DNA of 64,000 bases from Saprospiraceae bacterium. GTDB taxonomy: Bacteria; Bacteroidota; Bacteroidia; Chitinophagales; Saprospiraceae. The notes below the pieces were generated by a model, which saw nothing but the letters and a program-made list of their open reading frames with translations, searched no databases and was not told the DNA's origin. Where the stretch lies: the NCBI GenBank assembly GCA_958295895.1, contig CATQHI010000011.1, forward strand, positions 124,001-188,000, written 5' to 3'. Within the stretch, counting starts at the first letter, position 1; every line of letters starts with the position of its first letter. Made by a program: the position numbers and the translations under genes. Positions 34,610 through 42,759 of the stretch are shown here, in pieces.

Positions 34610-34628
34610 TGCACCTGCGTCCCCGCCC
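34610..34628 (+). repeat. Dispersed GC-rich repeat, copy 6 (variant)
   Basis: TGCACCTGCGTCCCCGCCC on the plus strand, one mismatch to the reverse-complement core, in the same sense as the CBM48 gene and 58 bases before its ATG. Confidence 0.55.
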
Positions 34629-34633
34629 AATGC

Positions 34634-34665
34634 TTTGACGGTCAGTACGTAAGGGTATATTTTTG
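34634..34665 (+). promoter_or_regulatory. Bacteroidota-type promoter of the CBM48 gene
   Basis: TTTG at 34634-34637 and TATTTTTG at 34658-34665 match the -33 TTTG and -7 TANNTTTG boxes, with 20 bases between. The ATG lies 21 bases beyond. Confidence 0.7.
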
Positions 34666-34686
34666 CACCGATTCATACACACTACC

Positions 34687-35517
34687 ATGATCACATCCAC
34701 CTACGTCAAATCAAAGAAACAGTACAAGGTATCCTTCGAGCTCGCCCAGGAGCGTGTGGGGGAAGACCGCGACGTACGCGTACTCGGCAGCTTCAACGAC
34801 TGGAGCTGGGACGATGGCCTGAAGCTCAAATCGGGCGAAAAAGGCTATACCGGAGAAACCCAACTGTCCACCGGCACCTACCAGTTTCGCTACCTAGTAG
34901 ACGGCCAGCACTGGGTCAACGACGAGAGCGCCGACACCTACACCGATAGCGGCCACGGCTCCACTAACTGCTGCTTCTCGCTGGAGGAAGTAGAGCAGGA
35001 GGAAAAGAAACCCGCCGCCAAAAAGCCTAGCTCAAAAAAGGCAGCCCCCAAAAAGGCCGATAACAAAACAGCGGGAACTAAGATCGAGGCCGCCAGTAGT
35101 GCCCCGGCCAGCCAGCCCGTCGTAGACCCCGAGGCCGAAAAACAGAAGAGCGAAAAGCAAACTGCCGCTAAGCAGGACTCCGATACCGCTAGCGGTACTA
35201 AGAAAGCGGCCGCGAAAAAGCCTGCTGCCAAGAAGACCGCCGCAAAAAAGGCAACCAAGAAGAAATCTGACGATCTGAAGAAGATCGAGGGCATCGGTCC
35301 TAAAATCGCCGGACTCCTGAACGAGGCTGGTATCGCCAGCTTCGCCGACCTAGCCAAGGCCACCGAAAAGCAACTCGCCGATGTGCTCCAGCAGGCCGGG
35401 GCCCGCTTCCGCCTAGCCAAGCACGACACCTGGAGCGAGCAGGCCCAACTGGCCGCCGACGGCAAGACCGAGGAGCTGAAGAAGCTCCAGGACTCCCTGA
35501 AGGGGGGCAAGAGGTAA
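34687..35517 (+). CDS. Fusion of a CBM48 glycogen-binding domain, a histone H1-like tail and a helix-hairpin-helix domain
   Basis: From the ATG at 34687 the first 95 residues are an isoamylase-early-set/CBM48 domain (VLGSFNDWSWDDGLKL, YQFRYLVDGQHWVND), the type that binds glycogen in branching enzymes and AMPK beta. A middle part (about 100-190) is very rich in Lys and Ala (AAKKPAAKKTAAKK), like bacterial histone H1-like tails. The end (about 192-276) is a helix-hairpin-helix module (KKIEGIGPKIAGLLNEAGIA) plus tail that in many Bacteroidota is appended to ribosomal protein L21. The mix suggests a protein joining carbohydrate and nucleic acid or ribosomes. glgB follows after one gene. Its own promoter is well defined. 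Confidence 0.75.
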   Translation: MITSTYVKSKKQYKVSFELAQERVGEDRDVRVLGSFNDWSWDDGLKLKSGEKGYTGETQLSTGTYQFRYLVDGQHWVNDESADTYTDSGHGSTNCCFSLEEVEQEEKKPAAKKPSSKKAAPKKADNKTAGTKIEAASSAPASQPVVDPEAEKQKSEKQTAAKQDSDTASGTKKAAAKKPAAKKTAAKKATKKKSDDLKKIEGIGPKIAGLLNEAGIASFADLAKATEKQLADVLQQAGARFRLAKHDTWSEQAQLAADGKTEELKKLQDSLKGGKR

Positions 35518-35542
35518 TGGTTATGTAGTTCGGTAGTGGGGC

Positions 35543-35926
35543 CTACTCATCTCCTTCGTCGTCTTCGGGGAGGGGGAAGGGTTCCAGTTCCGTGAAGTAG
35601 CGGTCGTACTCCAGTTTAACGATCGCGCCCGTTGCCGCATCTACGATGAAGCCGGGCCACCAGAGTAGGTTGATGAAGGTTACCCCATTGACGCGGCTGC
35701 TCATGAGCTGACTCATGGGGTAGTAGCCCTCCAGCTCGAAGGTCACGTAACGTGCGCGGGGGACGCGGGTGATGAGTGGGGTGCGCCCGAGTGGATGGCC
35801 CTCTAAATAGACCATAGCCCCGGCGGGTTCCGAGGTAAAGTAGACGTCATCGGCCGTGCCCGTAAATACGGTGGCGCAGCTGCTGCTCAGGAACACGATC
35901 AAGAGGAAGGGTAAATATTTTCGCAT
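35543..35926 (-). CDS. Small PEGA-domain lipoprotein
   Basis: A lipoprotein signal with lipobox SSSC (MRKYLPFLLIVFLSSSC) is followed by a PEGA-like beta domain: YFTSEPAGAMVYLEGHPLG, TPLITRVPRARYVTFELEGY. A hydrophobic stretch (FINLLWWPGFIVDAATGAI) follows, then an acidic tail (PLPEDDEGDE). Such proteins are common in Bacteroidota and usually of unknown role at the outer membrane. It lies tail to tail with the CBM48 gene and shares a spacer with glgB on its upstream side. Confidence 0.75.
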   Translation of the reverse strand: MRKYLPFLLIVFLSSSCATVFTGTADDVYFTSEPAGAMVYLEGHPLGRTPLITRVPRARYVTFELEGYYPMSQLMSSRVNGVTFINLLWWPGFIVDAATGAIVKLEYDRYFTELEPFPLPEDDEGDE

Positions 35927-36052
35927 GGCAGTGGTAAGCTTGATTCGGTACCGAATATCGTGCTTCGAAGCTTGCCGCGCTTTCTCCCCGTGAAGTATAG
36001 CATACTTTTAACATCGTTGGGCCTTTAGCGTTACGGTCCTTAACTAACTGAT

Positions 36053-36065
36053 CTCACACTGTGAG
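36053..36065. promoter_or_regulatory. CTCACA-C-TGTGAG palindrome, candidate operator
   Basis: Six-base arms pair perfectly around one base. It lies 186 bases upstream of glgB and 127 upstream of the lipoprotein gene, a fitting place for a regulator site. No regulator can be named. Confidence 0.3.
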
Positions 36066-36100
36066 CTAGTGTGTGCTGACTCCGCAGACATAGATTAGCG

Positions 36101-36174
36101 AACCGCAGAGCACGCCGAGGGCCGCAGCGCCGTACGTAGCTGTTTCTCTGTGTTGCTCTGCGCCCTCTGTGGTT
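36101..36174. repeat. 74-base imperfect palindrome (AACCGCAGAG ... CTCTGTGGTT)
   Basis: The outer arms AACCGCAGAG and CTCTGTGGTT match in nine of ten positions and the next bases (CACGCCGAG against GGCGCAGAG read from the other side) continue the pairing with mismatches. The sequence style, ACCRCAGAG and CTCTGYGGT, is like miniature palindromic repeats found in many bacterial genomes. A T-run follows, so termination is also possible. Confidence 0.5.
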
Positions 36175-36239
36175 TTTTACTTACCGCACTGTTTGGTGCG
36201 CTTGCGTCCGTCAGTCAATTAAACTATAGCCCTTAAACT

Positions 36240-36247
36240 CATATTTG
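36240..36247 (+). promoter_or_regulatory. -7 element directly before glgB
   Basis: CATATTTG matches TANNTTTG in seven of eight bases and is followed after three bases by the GTG start. Transcription would begin at or next to the start codon. Confidence 0.4.
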
Positions 36248-36250
36248 CCC

Positions 36251-38200
36251 GTGCCAGTCGCCACTTCCGTTACCGCCCATTCCCTATTCACCGATTATGA
36301 TATCAACCTCTTCCGTGCCGGAAAGAACTTCCGCATGTACGACAAGCTCGGCAGCCATGTCATCGAAGTGGACGGCGAGCGGGGCTGCTACTTCGCGGTC
36401 TGGGCGCCTAGTGCGAAGGCCGTCAGTGTCTTCGGCGACTTCAATGATTGGGACAAACAGAGCCACCCCCTCAATGCGCGCTGGGATAGTAGCGGCATTT
36501 ACGAAGGCTTCATCCCCGGAGTAAAGAGCGGTACAGTATACAAGTACGCCGTACAGACCCAGAACGGCGAGTGGCTCGAAAAGGGCGACCCCTACGCCCG
36601 CCTCTGGGAAACCCCGCCAAAGACAGCCAGCATCGTCTGGGATACCTACTACGAGTGGAACGACACGGACTGGATGAAGGACCGCTACCGCCACAACGGT
36701 ATCGACCGGCCCTACTCCGTGTACGAGGTGCACCTCGGCAGCTGGAAAAAGAACGCGAAGAACGAGTCGCTCAGCTACCGCGAGCTGGCCACCGACCTGG
36801 TCGACTACGTGCGCAAAATGAACTACACCCACGTGGAGTTCCTACCCGTGATGGAGCACCCCTACTTTCCGAGCTGGGGCTACCAGATCACCGGCTACTT
36901 CGCCCCCTCCAGCCGCTTCGGGGGGCCGCAGGACTTTATGTACCTGGTCGATAAGCTGCACGAGGCTGGTATCGGCATCATTCTGGACTGGGTGCCAAGC
37001 CACTTCCCCAACGATGCCCACGGACTAGCGCAGTTCGACGGTACCCACCTCTACGACCACGCCGATCCGCGCAAGGGCTTTCACCCCGACTGGAAGAGTG
37101 CTATTTTCAACTACGGCCGCAACGAGGTGCGCTCCTTCCTCATCTCCAACGCCCTATTCTGGCTCGACCGCTACCACATTGACGGACTGCGGGTGGATGC
37201 CGTAGCCTCCATGCTCTACCTCGACTACAGCCGTAAGGCCGGCGAGTGGATCCCCAATCAGTACGGGGGCAACGAGAACCTGGAGGCCATCGACTTCCTG
37301 CGCGAGTTCAACGAGGCGGTGTACCGCGAGTACCCGGATACGATGACCATCGCCGAGGAGTCCACAGCCTTCAGTGGCGTGAGCCGGCCTACTTACGTGG
37401 GTGGACTCGGCTTCGGCCAGAAGTGGATGATGGGCTGGATGCACGATACCCTGAAGTACTTCAAGGAAGACCCCATCAACCGCAGCTACCACCACGGGAT
37501 GCTGACCTTCTCACTGGTGTACGCCTTCAGTGAAAACTTCATGCTACCGCTGAGTCACGACGAGGTAGTACACGGTAAGGGGCCCATCATCGACCGCATG
37601 CCGGGTGATGAATGGCAGCGCTTTGCTAACCTGCGTGCGCTCTACGGCTACATGATGACCCACCCCGGTAGCAAGCTCAACTTCATGGGTGGCGAGTACG
37701 GCCAGACCACCGAGTGGAGCATCGAGCGCGGCCTGGACTGGAGCCTGACGGAGTACAAGCCCCACTCCAGTCTTCAGCAGTACGTGGCCAAACTCAACGA
37801 CATCTACCGCAGTACAACCGCGCTGTACGAGCAGGCCTACGATCCGCAGGGGTTCGAGTGGATCGACATGGGCGACCACCAGCACAGCGTACTGAGCTAC
37901 CTACGCCGCGGTAAGGAGGAACAAGACGTCGTGGCGGTGGTGCACAACCTTACCCCCACGGTACGGGCGGACTACCGCATCGGCGTGCCCTTCGCCGGTA
38001 GCTATGAGCCGGTGATCAACAGCGACGATGCCGAATACGGCGGTACGGGTAACTACGAGATCAAGAAACTGGAAAGTCAGCCCAGTGAATGGAACGGCCG
38101 GCCGAATCACATTGAGCTTACGCTGCCCCCCTTATCTACCGTGATCCTCCGTTACGTGCCCGAGCAGAAAAAAAGTAGCACCAAATCCAAGAAGAAGTAA
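36251..38200 (+). CDS. glgB: 1,4-alpha-glucan branching enzyme
   Basis: An N-terminal CBM48 (YFAVWAPSAKAVSVFGDFND) leads into a GH13 barrel with all catalytic motifs: DWVPSHFPND, GLRVDAVASMLYLDYSR (nucleophile Asp near 316), TIAEESTAFSG (acid/base Glu near 370) and LPLSHDEVVHG. It forms alpha-1,6 branches in glycogen. The product has 649 residues from the GTG at 36251; a TTG two codons earlier is the alternative. The C-terminus is very basic (KSSTKSKKK). It is separated from the CBM48-HhH gene by one lipoprotein gene, making a loose glycogen neighbourhood. It converges on the lactonase gene with six bases between. Confidence 0.95.
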   Translation: MPVATSVTAHSLFTDYDINLFRAGKNFRMYDKLGSHVIEVDGERGCYFAVWAPSAKAVSVFGDFNDWDKQSHPLNARWDSSGIYEGFIPGVKSGTVYKYAVQTQNGEWLEKGDPYARLWETPPKTASIVWDTYYEWNDTDWMKDRYRHNGIDRPYSVYEVHLGSWKKNAKNESLSYRELATDLVDYVRKMNYTHVEFLPVMEHPYFPSWGYQITGYFAPSSRFGGPQDFMYLVDKLHEAGIGIILDWVPSHFPNDAHGLAQFDGTHLYDHADPRKGFHPDWKSAIFNYGRNEVRSFLISNALFWLDRYHIDGLRVDAVASMLYLDYSRKAGEWIPNQYGGNENLEAIDFLREFNEAVYREYPDTMTIAEESTAFSGVSRPTYVGGLGFGQKWMMGWMHDTLKYFKEDPINRSYHHGMLTFSLVYAFSENFMLPLSHDEVVHGKGPIIDRMPGDEWQRFANLRALYGYMMTHPGSKLNFMGGEYGQTTEWSIERGLDWSLTEYKPHSSLQQYVAKLNDIYRSTTALYEQAYDPQGFEWIDMGDHQHSVLSYLRRGKEEQDVVAVVHNLTPTVRADYRIGVPFAGSYEPVINSDDAEYGGTGNYEIKKLESQPSEWNGRPNHIELTLPPLSTVILRYVPEQKKSSTKSKKK

Positions 38201-38206
38201 ACGGCC

Positions 38207-39316
38207 CTAGAACAGGATACACACCGGCACTGGTGCCGTAGTACTCGTCACGTAGTCCAGTAATCCGGTGTCGGTATCCCGCCGCAGCGTGGTGATGTTC
38301 TTCGAGCGCTGGTTGGCTACCAACAAATAATCTCCGGCGGGAGAGATCGCGAAGTTGCGCGGCCAGTCGCCGGCGACGGACTCGTGCTCGAGCGTCGTTA
38401 ACGCTCCGGTGGCCTGGTCCACCGCAAAGACCACGATACTATTGTGGCCCCGGTTGGACCCGTAAAGGTACCGGCCGTCCTCGCTTAGGTGCACGTCGGC
38501 GCAGGCGTTAAATTCGGTGAAGTCCGCCGGTAGGGTCGACCAGCTCGCTACCGTGTCAATACTACCTCCCTCCCGGCGCAGCTGCGTCATCGTACTCCCC
38601 AGTTCATTGATTACGTAAATCCACTTTCCGTTCGGGTGGATAGTGAGGTGGCGCGGTCCGGCTCCGTCGGCAAGTTTCACGGCGGGTGGGCTCGTGGGCG
38701 CTAGCTTCCCATCTGCTTCATCCAACGTATAGTGCCAGACCTCATCCGTGCCGAGGTCTACGGCCAACACTTCTTTTCCATCATTGATGTAATAGGAGGA
38801 ATGAGCGTGGGGAGTCTCCGCGCCGCGCTGCCGGTGGTCCTGCACATCGAGCCGTTCGGAGAGCATACCGTCATCAGCGAGTCGCCACAGCTCCAGTGTT
38901 CCCCCGCCGTAGGTTGCCGCTGTCACGAAGCCGTCGCGATTCACGTTGATGTGGCAGGGTCCCGGGGCACTGGTGGGTTGGCGGTTGTTGAGGGCGAGCG
39001 CGGTATCGTTTACCGCGAAGGAGGCTACGCTGCCGCCGCCATCCAGTTCTTCAACGCTCACCAGAGTAGTGCGGTCCGGGTTGTAGCTCAGGAAGCTGGG
39101 GTTGGAGGCCTCGGCTACCCTACCCTCGTTGGTCAGGCTACCGTCTGGCTGTAGGGTGAAGCGGTATATGCCGGGGTCGTGTACGCCGGGGTCGTCGTAG
39201 GTGCCTAGGAAAAAGGAAGTGCTTGTGGGGGGCGGGGCCGCAGGTGCGGTGTTGGTGGAGGTGGGGGCGGTGCAGGCCGTGGTGGCCAGCAGGAGCAGAT
39301 AGAGTAGGTAGCGCAT
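38207..39316 (-). CDS. Lactonase-family beta-propeller lipoprotein (6-phosphogluconolactonase-like)
   Basis: A lipoprotein signal (lipobox TTAC, MRYLLYLLLLATTAC) and an Ala/Pro linker precede a seven-bladed propeller typical of the Pgl lactonase family: FFLGTYDDPGVHDPGIYRF, YVINELGSTMTQL, DGRYLYGSNRGHNSIVVF and FAISPAGDYLLVANQ. Cytosolic relatives hydrolyse 6-phosphogluconolactone; with a lipobox this one faces the periplasm and may open other sugar lactones. The linker (TNTAPAAPPPT) is encoded by the GC-rich repeat. It is the last gene after the deiminase and TonB receptor genes on the same strand. Confidence 0.82.
   Translation of the reverse strand: MRYLLYLLLLATTACTAPTSTNTAPAAPPPTSTSFFLGTYDDPGVHDPGIYRFTLQPDGSLTNEGRVAEASNPSFLSYNPDRTTLVSVEELDGGGSVASFAVNDTALALNNRQPTSAPGPCHINVNRDGFVTAATYGGGTLELWRLADDGMLSERLDVQDHRQRGAETPHAHSSYYINDGKEVLAVDLGTDEVWHYTLDEADGKLAPTSPPAVKLADGAGPRHLTIHPNGKWIYVINELGSTMTQLRREGGSIDTVASWSTLPADFTEFNACADVHLSEDGRYLYGSNRGHNSIVVFAVDQATGALTTLEHESVAGDWPRNFAISPAGDYLLVANQRSKNITTLRRDTDTGLLDYVTSTTAPVPVCILF
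39227..39247 (-). repeat. Dispersed GC-rich repeat, copy 7 (inside a gene)
   Basis: GGGGGGCGGGGCCGCAGGTGC on the plus strand; in the lactonase frame it encodes APAAPPP between the lipobox and the propeller. Confidence 0.75.
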
Positions 39317-39330
39317 GCCGGAAGGTACGT

Positions 39331-39356
39331 GTAGCGACGGCTTCAGCCGTCGCTAC
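39331..39356. repeat. GTAGCGACG palindrome, copy 2
   Basis: GTAGCGACGGCT and AGCCGTCGCTAC form a perfect 12-base stem around TC. The TAG stop of the TonB receptor gene (minus strand) lies inside the arm, as with copy 1. Confidence 0.75.
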
Positions 39357-41344
39357 AGATGAGACAGCGTCACCCCCAGGAAATAATTCCGCCCCGCCGC
39401 CGGCTGAAAGTACCGCCCCCCGAACTGCGGATTGAGGTCATTGCCGAAGCTCATCCGCTCGTCCAGCAGGTTACTACCGCCGAGGTAAAAATCGTACTGC
39501 ATCTTGCGCACCTGCTTGCGGTACCCAACCCGGGCTCGCACTAGGTGGTAGGCCTGCCCGTACACGGTATTTCCGTCGTCGAGTGGAATGGCGTCCGTAT
39601 AGTTTTCCGTGAGGGTGGCGTAGACGCCTACCGGCAGCTGCACCCGGGCCTCGATATTAACGATGTGCGGGGCCGTGCCCGGCAGCCGGTTACCGGAGTA
39701 GTCCTCGCCGCGCTGCGCATAGTCGCCGTAGCGGAAGCGGTGATAGGTGTAGCTACCGTACAACTCAAGCCAGGAAGTGGCAGCGTAGTCCAGCGCCACC
39801 TCCAAGCCGTACTGATTGGTGTTGCCGGCGTTGCGAAATAGACTCGTGCCGCGGGCATCCGAGAATACACTGATGGTCTCCCTGAGGCGCAGGTAGAATA
39901 GGCTCACTGAATAGTCCACTGGCCCCTGACTTCCCTTTGTACCGATCTCGTAGTTCACCCCCCGCTCCGGACGCAGCCCGGTGTTGATACTGCCCTCGTT
40001 GGTACGGAACTCATCCAGGGTCGGCGGACTAAAGCCGCTGCTCACGCTACCGTACACACTGTACCGTCCGAAGTCGCGGAGTACGGCCACCCGCGGACTG
40101 AACACTGCCGTAAAGTCGCTCTCCGTCACCCCCTGGTTGCCATCCACGTCGAAGGTGCGATCCACCCGGTAGCCAAGGTCGTTGACACTTGCCCCCGCCG
40201 AGAGCTTCCACGCCCCGAAGTCCTGCGTAGCCTGGGCAAATACAATACGCTGCTGGCTGGTGATCTCGTCGCTGAAGTTGAGTGTGCCGGGGGCACCGTC
40301 CTCGTTACCGAAGTTGTTGGCCATCCGGTACTGTAGCTGCTGTTCCGCCCCGAAGGACAGTTTCAGCACGCTAGCCGCCAGCGGTAGCCGGTAGTCGAAG
40401 GCCGTCCGCCCCCCCACCCCGAGGTTGGTCTCCCGCTTGTAGTCGAAGTTGAAGGGATGGTCAAAATAGAAGCCGGTACCGTACAGCGTAGTCTGGTTGC
40501 TCCAGCGCCCCTGCTGCCAGTCGTGTCCGATGCCGACGAGCAGGTTATCGTAGTGGATGCTGGCGTTGGTCTCTACGCTACCCGGGCGCGCCTGCCGGGG
40601 GTCGGCCGCGTACTGCTCCGCGGTCAGCGCTCCCGGCAACTCATAGCCCAGTCGGGTATAGAGAGCGTGAAGCGTCAGGCTGCGGTGCTCGCCGGCCGAC
40701 CAGCGGGTGGAGGCCTGTACGGTCTGCCGACTCAGGGCACTCTGCACGCGGTAGCCGTCCGTACGCTGGTGGGCCAGGCGCAGCTGGTAGCTGTTGCCGT
40801 TCGACTGGGATTGCACCTGCGCGCCCGCCCGGAAGAAGCCGAAGGAGCCATTGGTTAGGTCGGCCCTTACCGGACCGCTGAGGGTATCGGTGGAGAGTAG
40901 CAACGTACCCGCCGTGCCCGCCCCGTAGAGACTGCCGGCCGGCCCGCGGATGAGCTCCACCCGGTCCACGTTGCCGAGGTCGAGAAAATTGAGCTGGGTG
41001 TCGCCGCCGGGCTCGGTCAGGGGGATGCCGTTCCAGTACACCTTGATGTTGCGTACGCCGAAGGGACTGCGCAGGGTGCTACCCCGCACGCTGATCCGGT
41101 AGCTGCCCGGGGCCCGCTCCTCGAAGCGCACGCCCGGCAGCCGGTTCATGGCCGGTAGCAGATCGCCGGTGGGATAGGTGCGTACTTCCGCGGCCGTGAT
41201 GGTGCTGATGCTGGCAGCTACGCGGTAGCTCGGGGCCTCGTCGCGAAAGCCGGTTACCGTGGCGTCCGGCAGTAGGAGCGTTGTATCGATGTCCTGCGCG
41301 CCGAGCCAACTACAGCACCCTACCAAGAATAATAAGCGGTACAT
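39353..41344 (-). CDS. TonB-dependent receptor
   Basis: A signal peptide (MYRLLFLVGCCSWLGAQ) precedes a plug domain (YPTGDLLPAMNRLPGVRFEE, VELIRGPAGSLYGAGTAGTL) and a barrel of about 530 residues ending in Leu after an aromatic-rich final strand (YFLGVTLSHL). At 663 residues it is a siderophore- or small-ligand-type receptor, not a SusC, since it lacks the long N-terminal carboxypeptidase-like domain. Substrate unknown. It starts 12 bases after the arginine deiminase stop, so the two genes are likely one transcript; whether that means arginine-related uptake is inference. The stop codon is supplied by the palindrome at 39331. Confidence 0.9.
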   Translation of the reverse strand: MYRLLFLVGCCSWLGAQDIDTTLLLPDATVTGFRDEAPSYRVAASISTITAAEVRTYPTGDLLPAMNRLPGVRFEERAPGSYRISVRGSTLRSPFGVRNIKVYWNGIPLTEPGGDTQLNFLDLGNVDRVELIRGPAGSLYGAGTAGTLLLSTDTLSGPVRADLTNGSFGFFRAGAQVQSQSNGNSYQLRLAHQRTDGYRVQSALSRQTVQASTRWSAGEHRSLTLHALYTRLGYELPGALTAEQYAADPRQARPGSVETNASIHYDNLLVGIGHDWQQGRWSNQTTLYGTGFYFDHPFNFDYKRETNLGVGGRTAFDYRLPLAASVLKLSFGAEQQLQYRMANNFGNEDGAPGTLNFSDEITSQQRIVFAQATQDFGAWKLSAGASVNDLGYRVDRTFDVDGNQGVTESDFTAVFSPRVAVLRDFGRYSVYGSVSSGFSPPTLDEFRTNEGSINTGLRPERGVNYEIGTKGSQGPVDYSVSLFYLRLRETISVFSDARGTSLFRNAGNTNQYGLEVALDYAATSWLELYGSYTYHRFRYGDYAQRGEDYSGNRLPGTAPHIVNIEARVQLPVGVYATLTENYTDAIPLDDGNTVYGQAYHLVRARVGYRKQVRKMQYDFYLGGSNLLDERMSFGNDLNPQFGGRYFQPAAGRNYFLGVTLSHL

Positions 41345-41356
41345 ACACCGGGGGGA

Positions 41357-42613
41357 TTAGGCCCGTTCTACCGGGCAGGTCATACAGTGCGATCCGCCAC
41401 GGCCCCGGCTAAGTTCGGCGCTGGGCAGGGTGATGATCGTTTTTTGCAGGGTGTGAACGTCGAACTCCCCGCTTTGGATGCGCTCCAGCACGCGCTTGGC
41501 CCCGGTGATGGTGTAGCCCGCCCGCTGCAGGGTCTCGGCCGTGACGGGGTTGCGGTCGTAGGTCAGGGCGATGCCGGGGGCCAGGGCCACGAGATTGCAG
41601 CCGTCGGTCCACTGCTCGCGCTCCTGAAAGGGACTGCGCCCGTTGCCGGCGGCAATGAAGTTAGCCTGGGGGTCGATCTCCTCTAGAATACAGGCCTTGA
41701 GACTGGCGTAGGTAGTGGAGCTGCCGTCGGCCCGCCAGACCTCCACCCCCGCCTGCCGGCCGCCCTCGGCAATGATGGGCTGGTAGCAGACGTAATCGTG
41801 GGCGTCAATCTGGGTAAAGATGGTGTCCAGATGCATAAAACTGCGCTCGGCCGGCACGCTGACGCGCACGACCTGCCGGACTACCCCCTTCTTGAGGAGC
41901 GCATCCGCCAGTTTACGGATACTGTACGTATTGCTTCGCTCACTATCCCCAATTAGCAGACAATCAGTACTTAACAGCATCACGTCTCCACCCTCAACAA
42001 ACACTTTTTCACCTACTTTACTGGGCGGAAAAGCGTCCACATTATTCAAGTTGATCACCCGTTCTTCCTGCCATAGTTCGGCGAACATGGGGTGAGCGAA
42101 GATGACCAGGCGGGTCAGGAAGTTTTCGCGGCTACGCGCCTGCTTGGCGGCCTTCATGATGATGACGTGGTCATTGACCGTCACGGCGATGTCGCGGGTA
42201 AAAATGAAGTTCGGGATGGGATCGAACAGCGTACGCTCGGCCCGGCGGTCGTAGCCGGTGATGAGCACGTCGGCCAGTTCGTCGGCGGGCAGCTCGGCCA
42301 GGCGCGCGGCGTAGCTGGCGGGCAGCTCCTCGAAGTTGATGATCAGCTCGAGGGTCTCGCGGGTGGCCTCCGGGGAGGCTAGGATCACCTCGCGCAGTAG
42401 GGTCGCAATCTCAAGTACGCCTTCAGTGCCCACGAAGGCCCGCAGGATCGCGGTGAATACGTCGTGCTCCTCCTGCAGCCGGGGCAGGTACACGATATCG
42501 TCGAAAAGTAGTTCCTCGGCCCGCCGCGGCGTGATGGTGGAGGTGCCGGCATCGGGGCGGTGCACGATCACGCGGCGCAGGGCCGCTATTTCAGAACTTA
42601 CTTGGATGGGCAT
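41357..42613 (-). CDS. arcA: Arginine deiminase
   Basis: The guanidino-modifying fold is complete: LFDPIPNFIFTRDIAVTV, VFVEGGDVMLLS, RSFMHLDTIFTQID and, at the end, RGRGGSHCMTCPVER with the catalytic Cys near residue 411. It converts arginine to citrulline and ammonia. The start at 42613 (MPIQVSSEIAALRRVIVHRP) is preferred; an ATG seven codons upstream is also in frame. No carbamate kinase or ornithine transcarbamylase gene follows; instead a TonB receptor gene starts 12 bases downstream. A variant of the GC-rich repeat lies immediately upstream in the leader. Confidence 0.93.
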   Translation of the reverse strand: MPIQVSSEIAALRRVIVHRPDAGTSTITPRRAEELLFDDIVYLPRLQEEHDVFTAILRAFVGTEGVLEIATLLREVILASPEATRETLELIINFEELPASYAARLAELPADELADVLITGYDRRAERTLFDPIPNFIFTRDIAVTVNDHVIIMKAAKQARSRENFLTRLVIFAHPMFAELWQEERVINLNNVDAFPPSKVGEKVFVEGGDVMLLSTDCLLIGDSERSNTYSIRKLADALLKKGVVRQVVRVSVPAERSFMHLDTIFTQIDAHDYVCYQPIIAEGGRQAGVEVWRADGSSTTYASLKACILEEIDPQANFIAAGNGRSPFQEREQWTDGCNLVALAPGIALTYDRNPVTAETLQRAGYTITGAKRVLERIQSGEFDVHTLQKTIITLPSAELSRGRGGSHCMTCPVERA

Positions 42614-42636
42614 ACCCGCGAAGGTAACCGTCATCC

Positions 42637-42657
42637 GGAGGCGCGGCCGCAGGTGCA
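42637..42657 (-). repeat. Dispersed GC-rich repeat, copy 8 (variant)
   Basis: GGAGGCGCGGCCGCAGGTGCA on the plus strand, two mismatches to the core, 23 bases before the deiminase start and in the same sense. Confidence 0.6.
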
Positions 42658-42759
42658 GCCTAAATCGAAAAAAAACCTAAAATTCTTCGCACCATCCCAC
42701 CAAGTGCCGGAAATTAGCCGTTAGCGACCTAGGATTTAGTAGCTACCGACCGTACGTAC

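Larger units (their letters stand above)
35927..36250. other. Divergent spacer between the PEGA lipoprotein gene and glgB
   Basis: This 324-base gap holds no gene. It carries a short palindrome, a 74-base imperfect palindrome and a -7 element for glgB, each listed separately. Confidence 0.5.
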
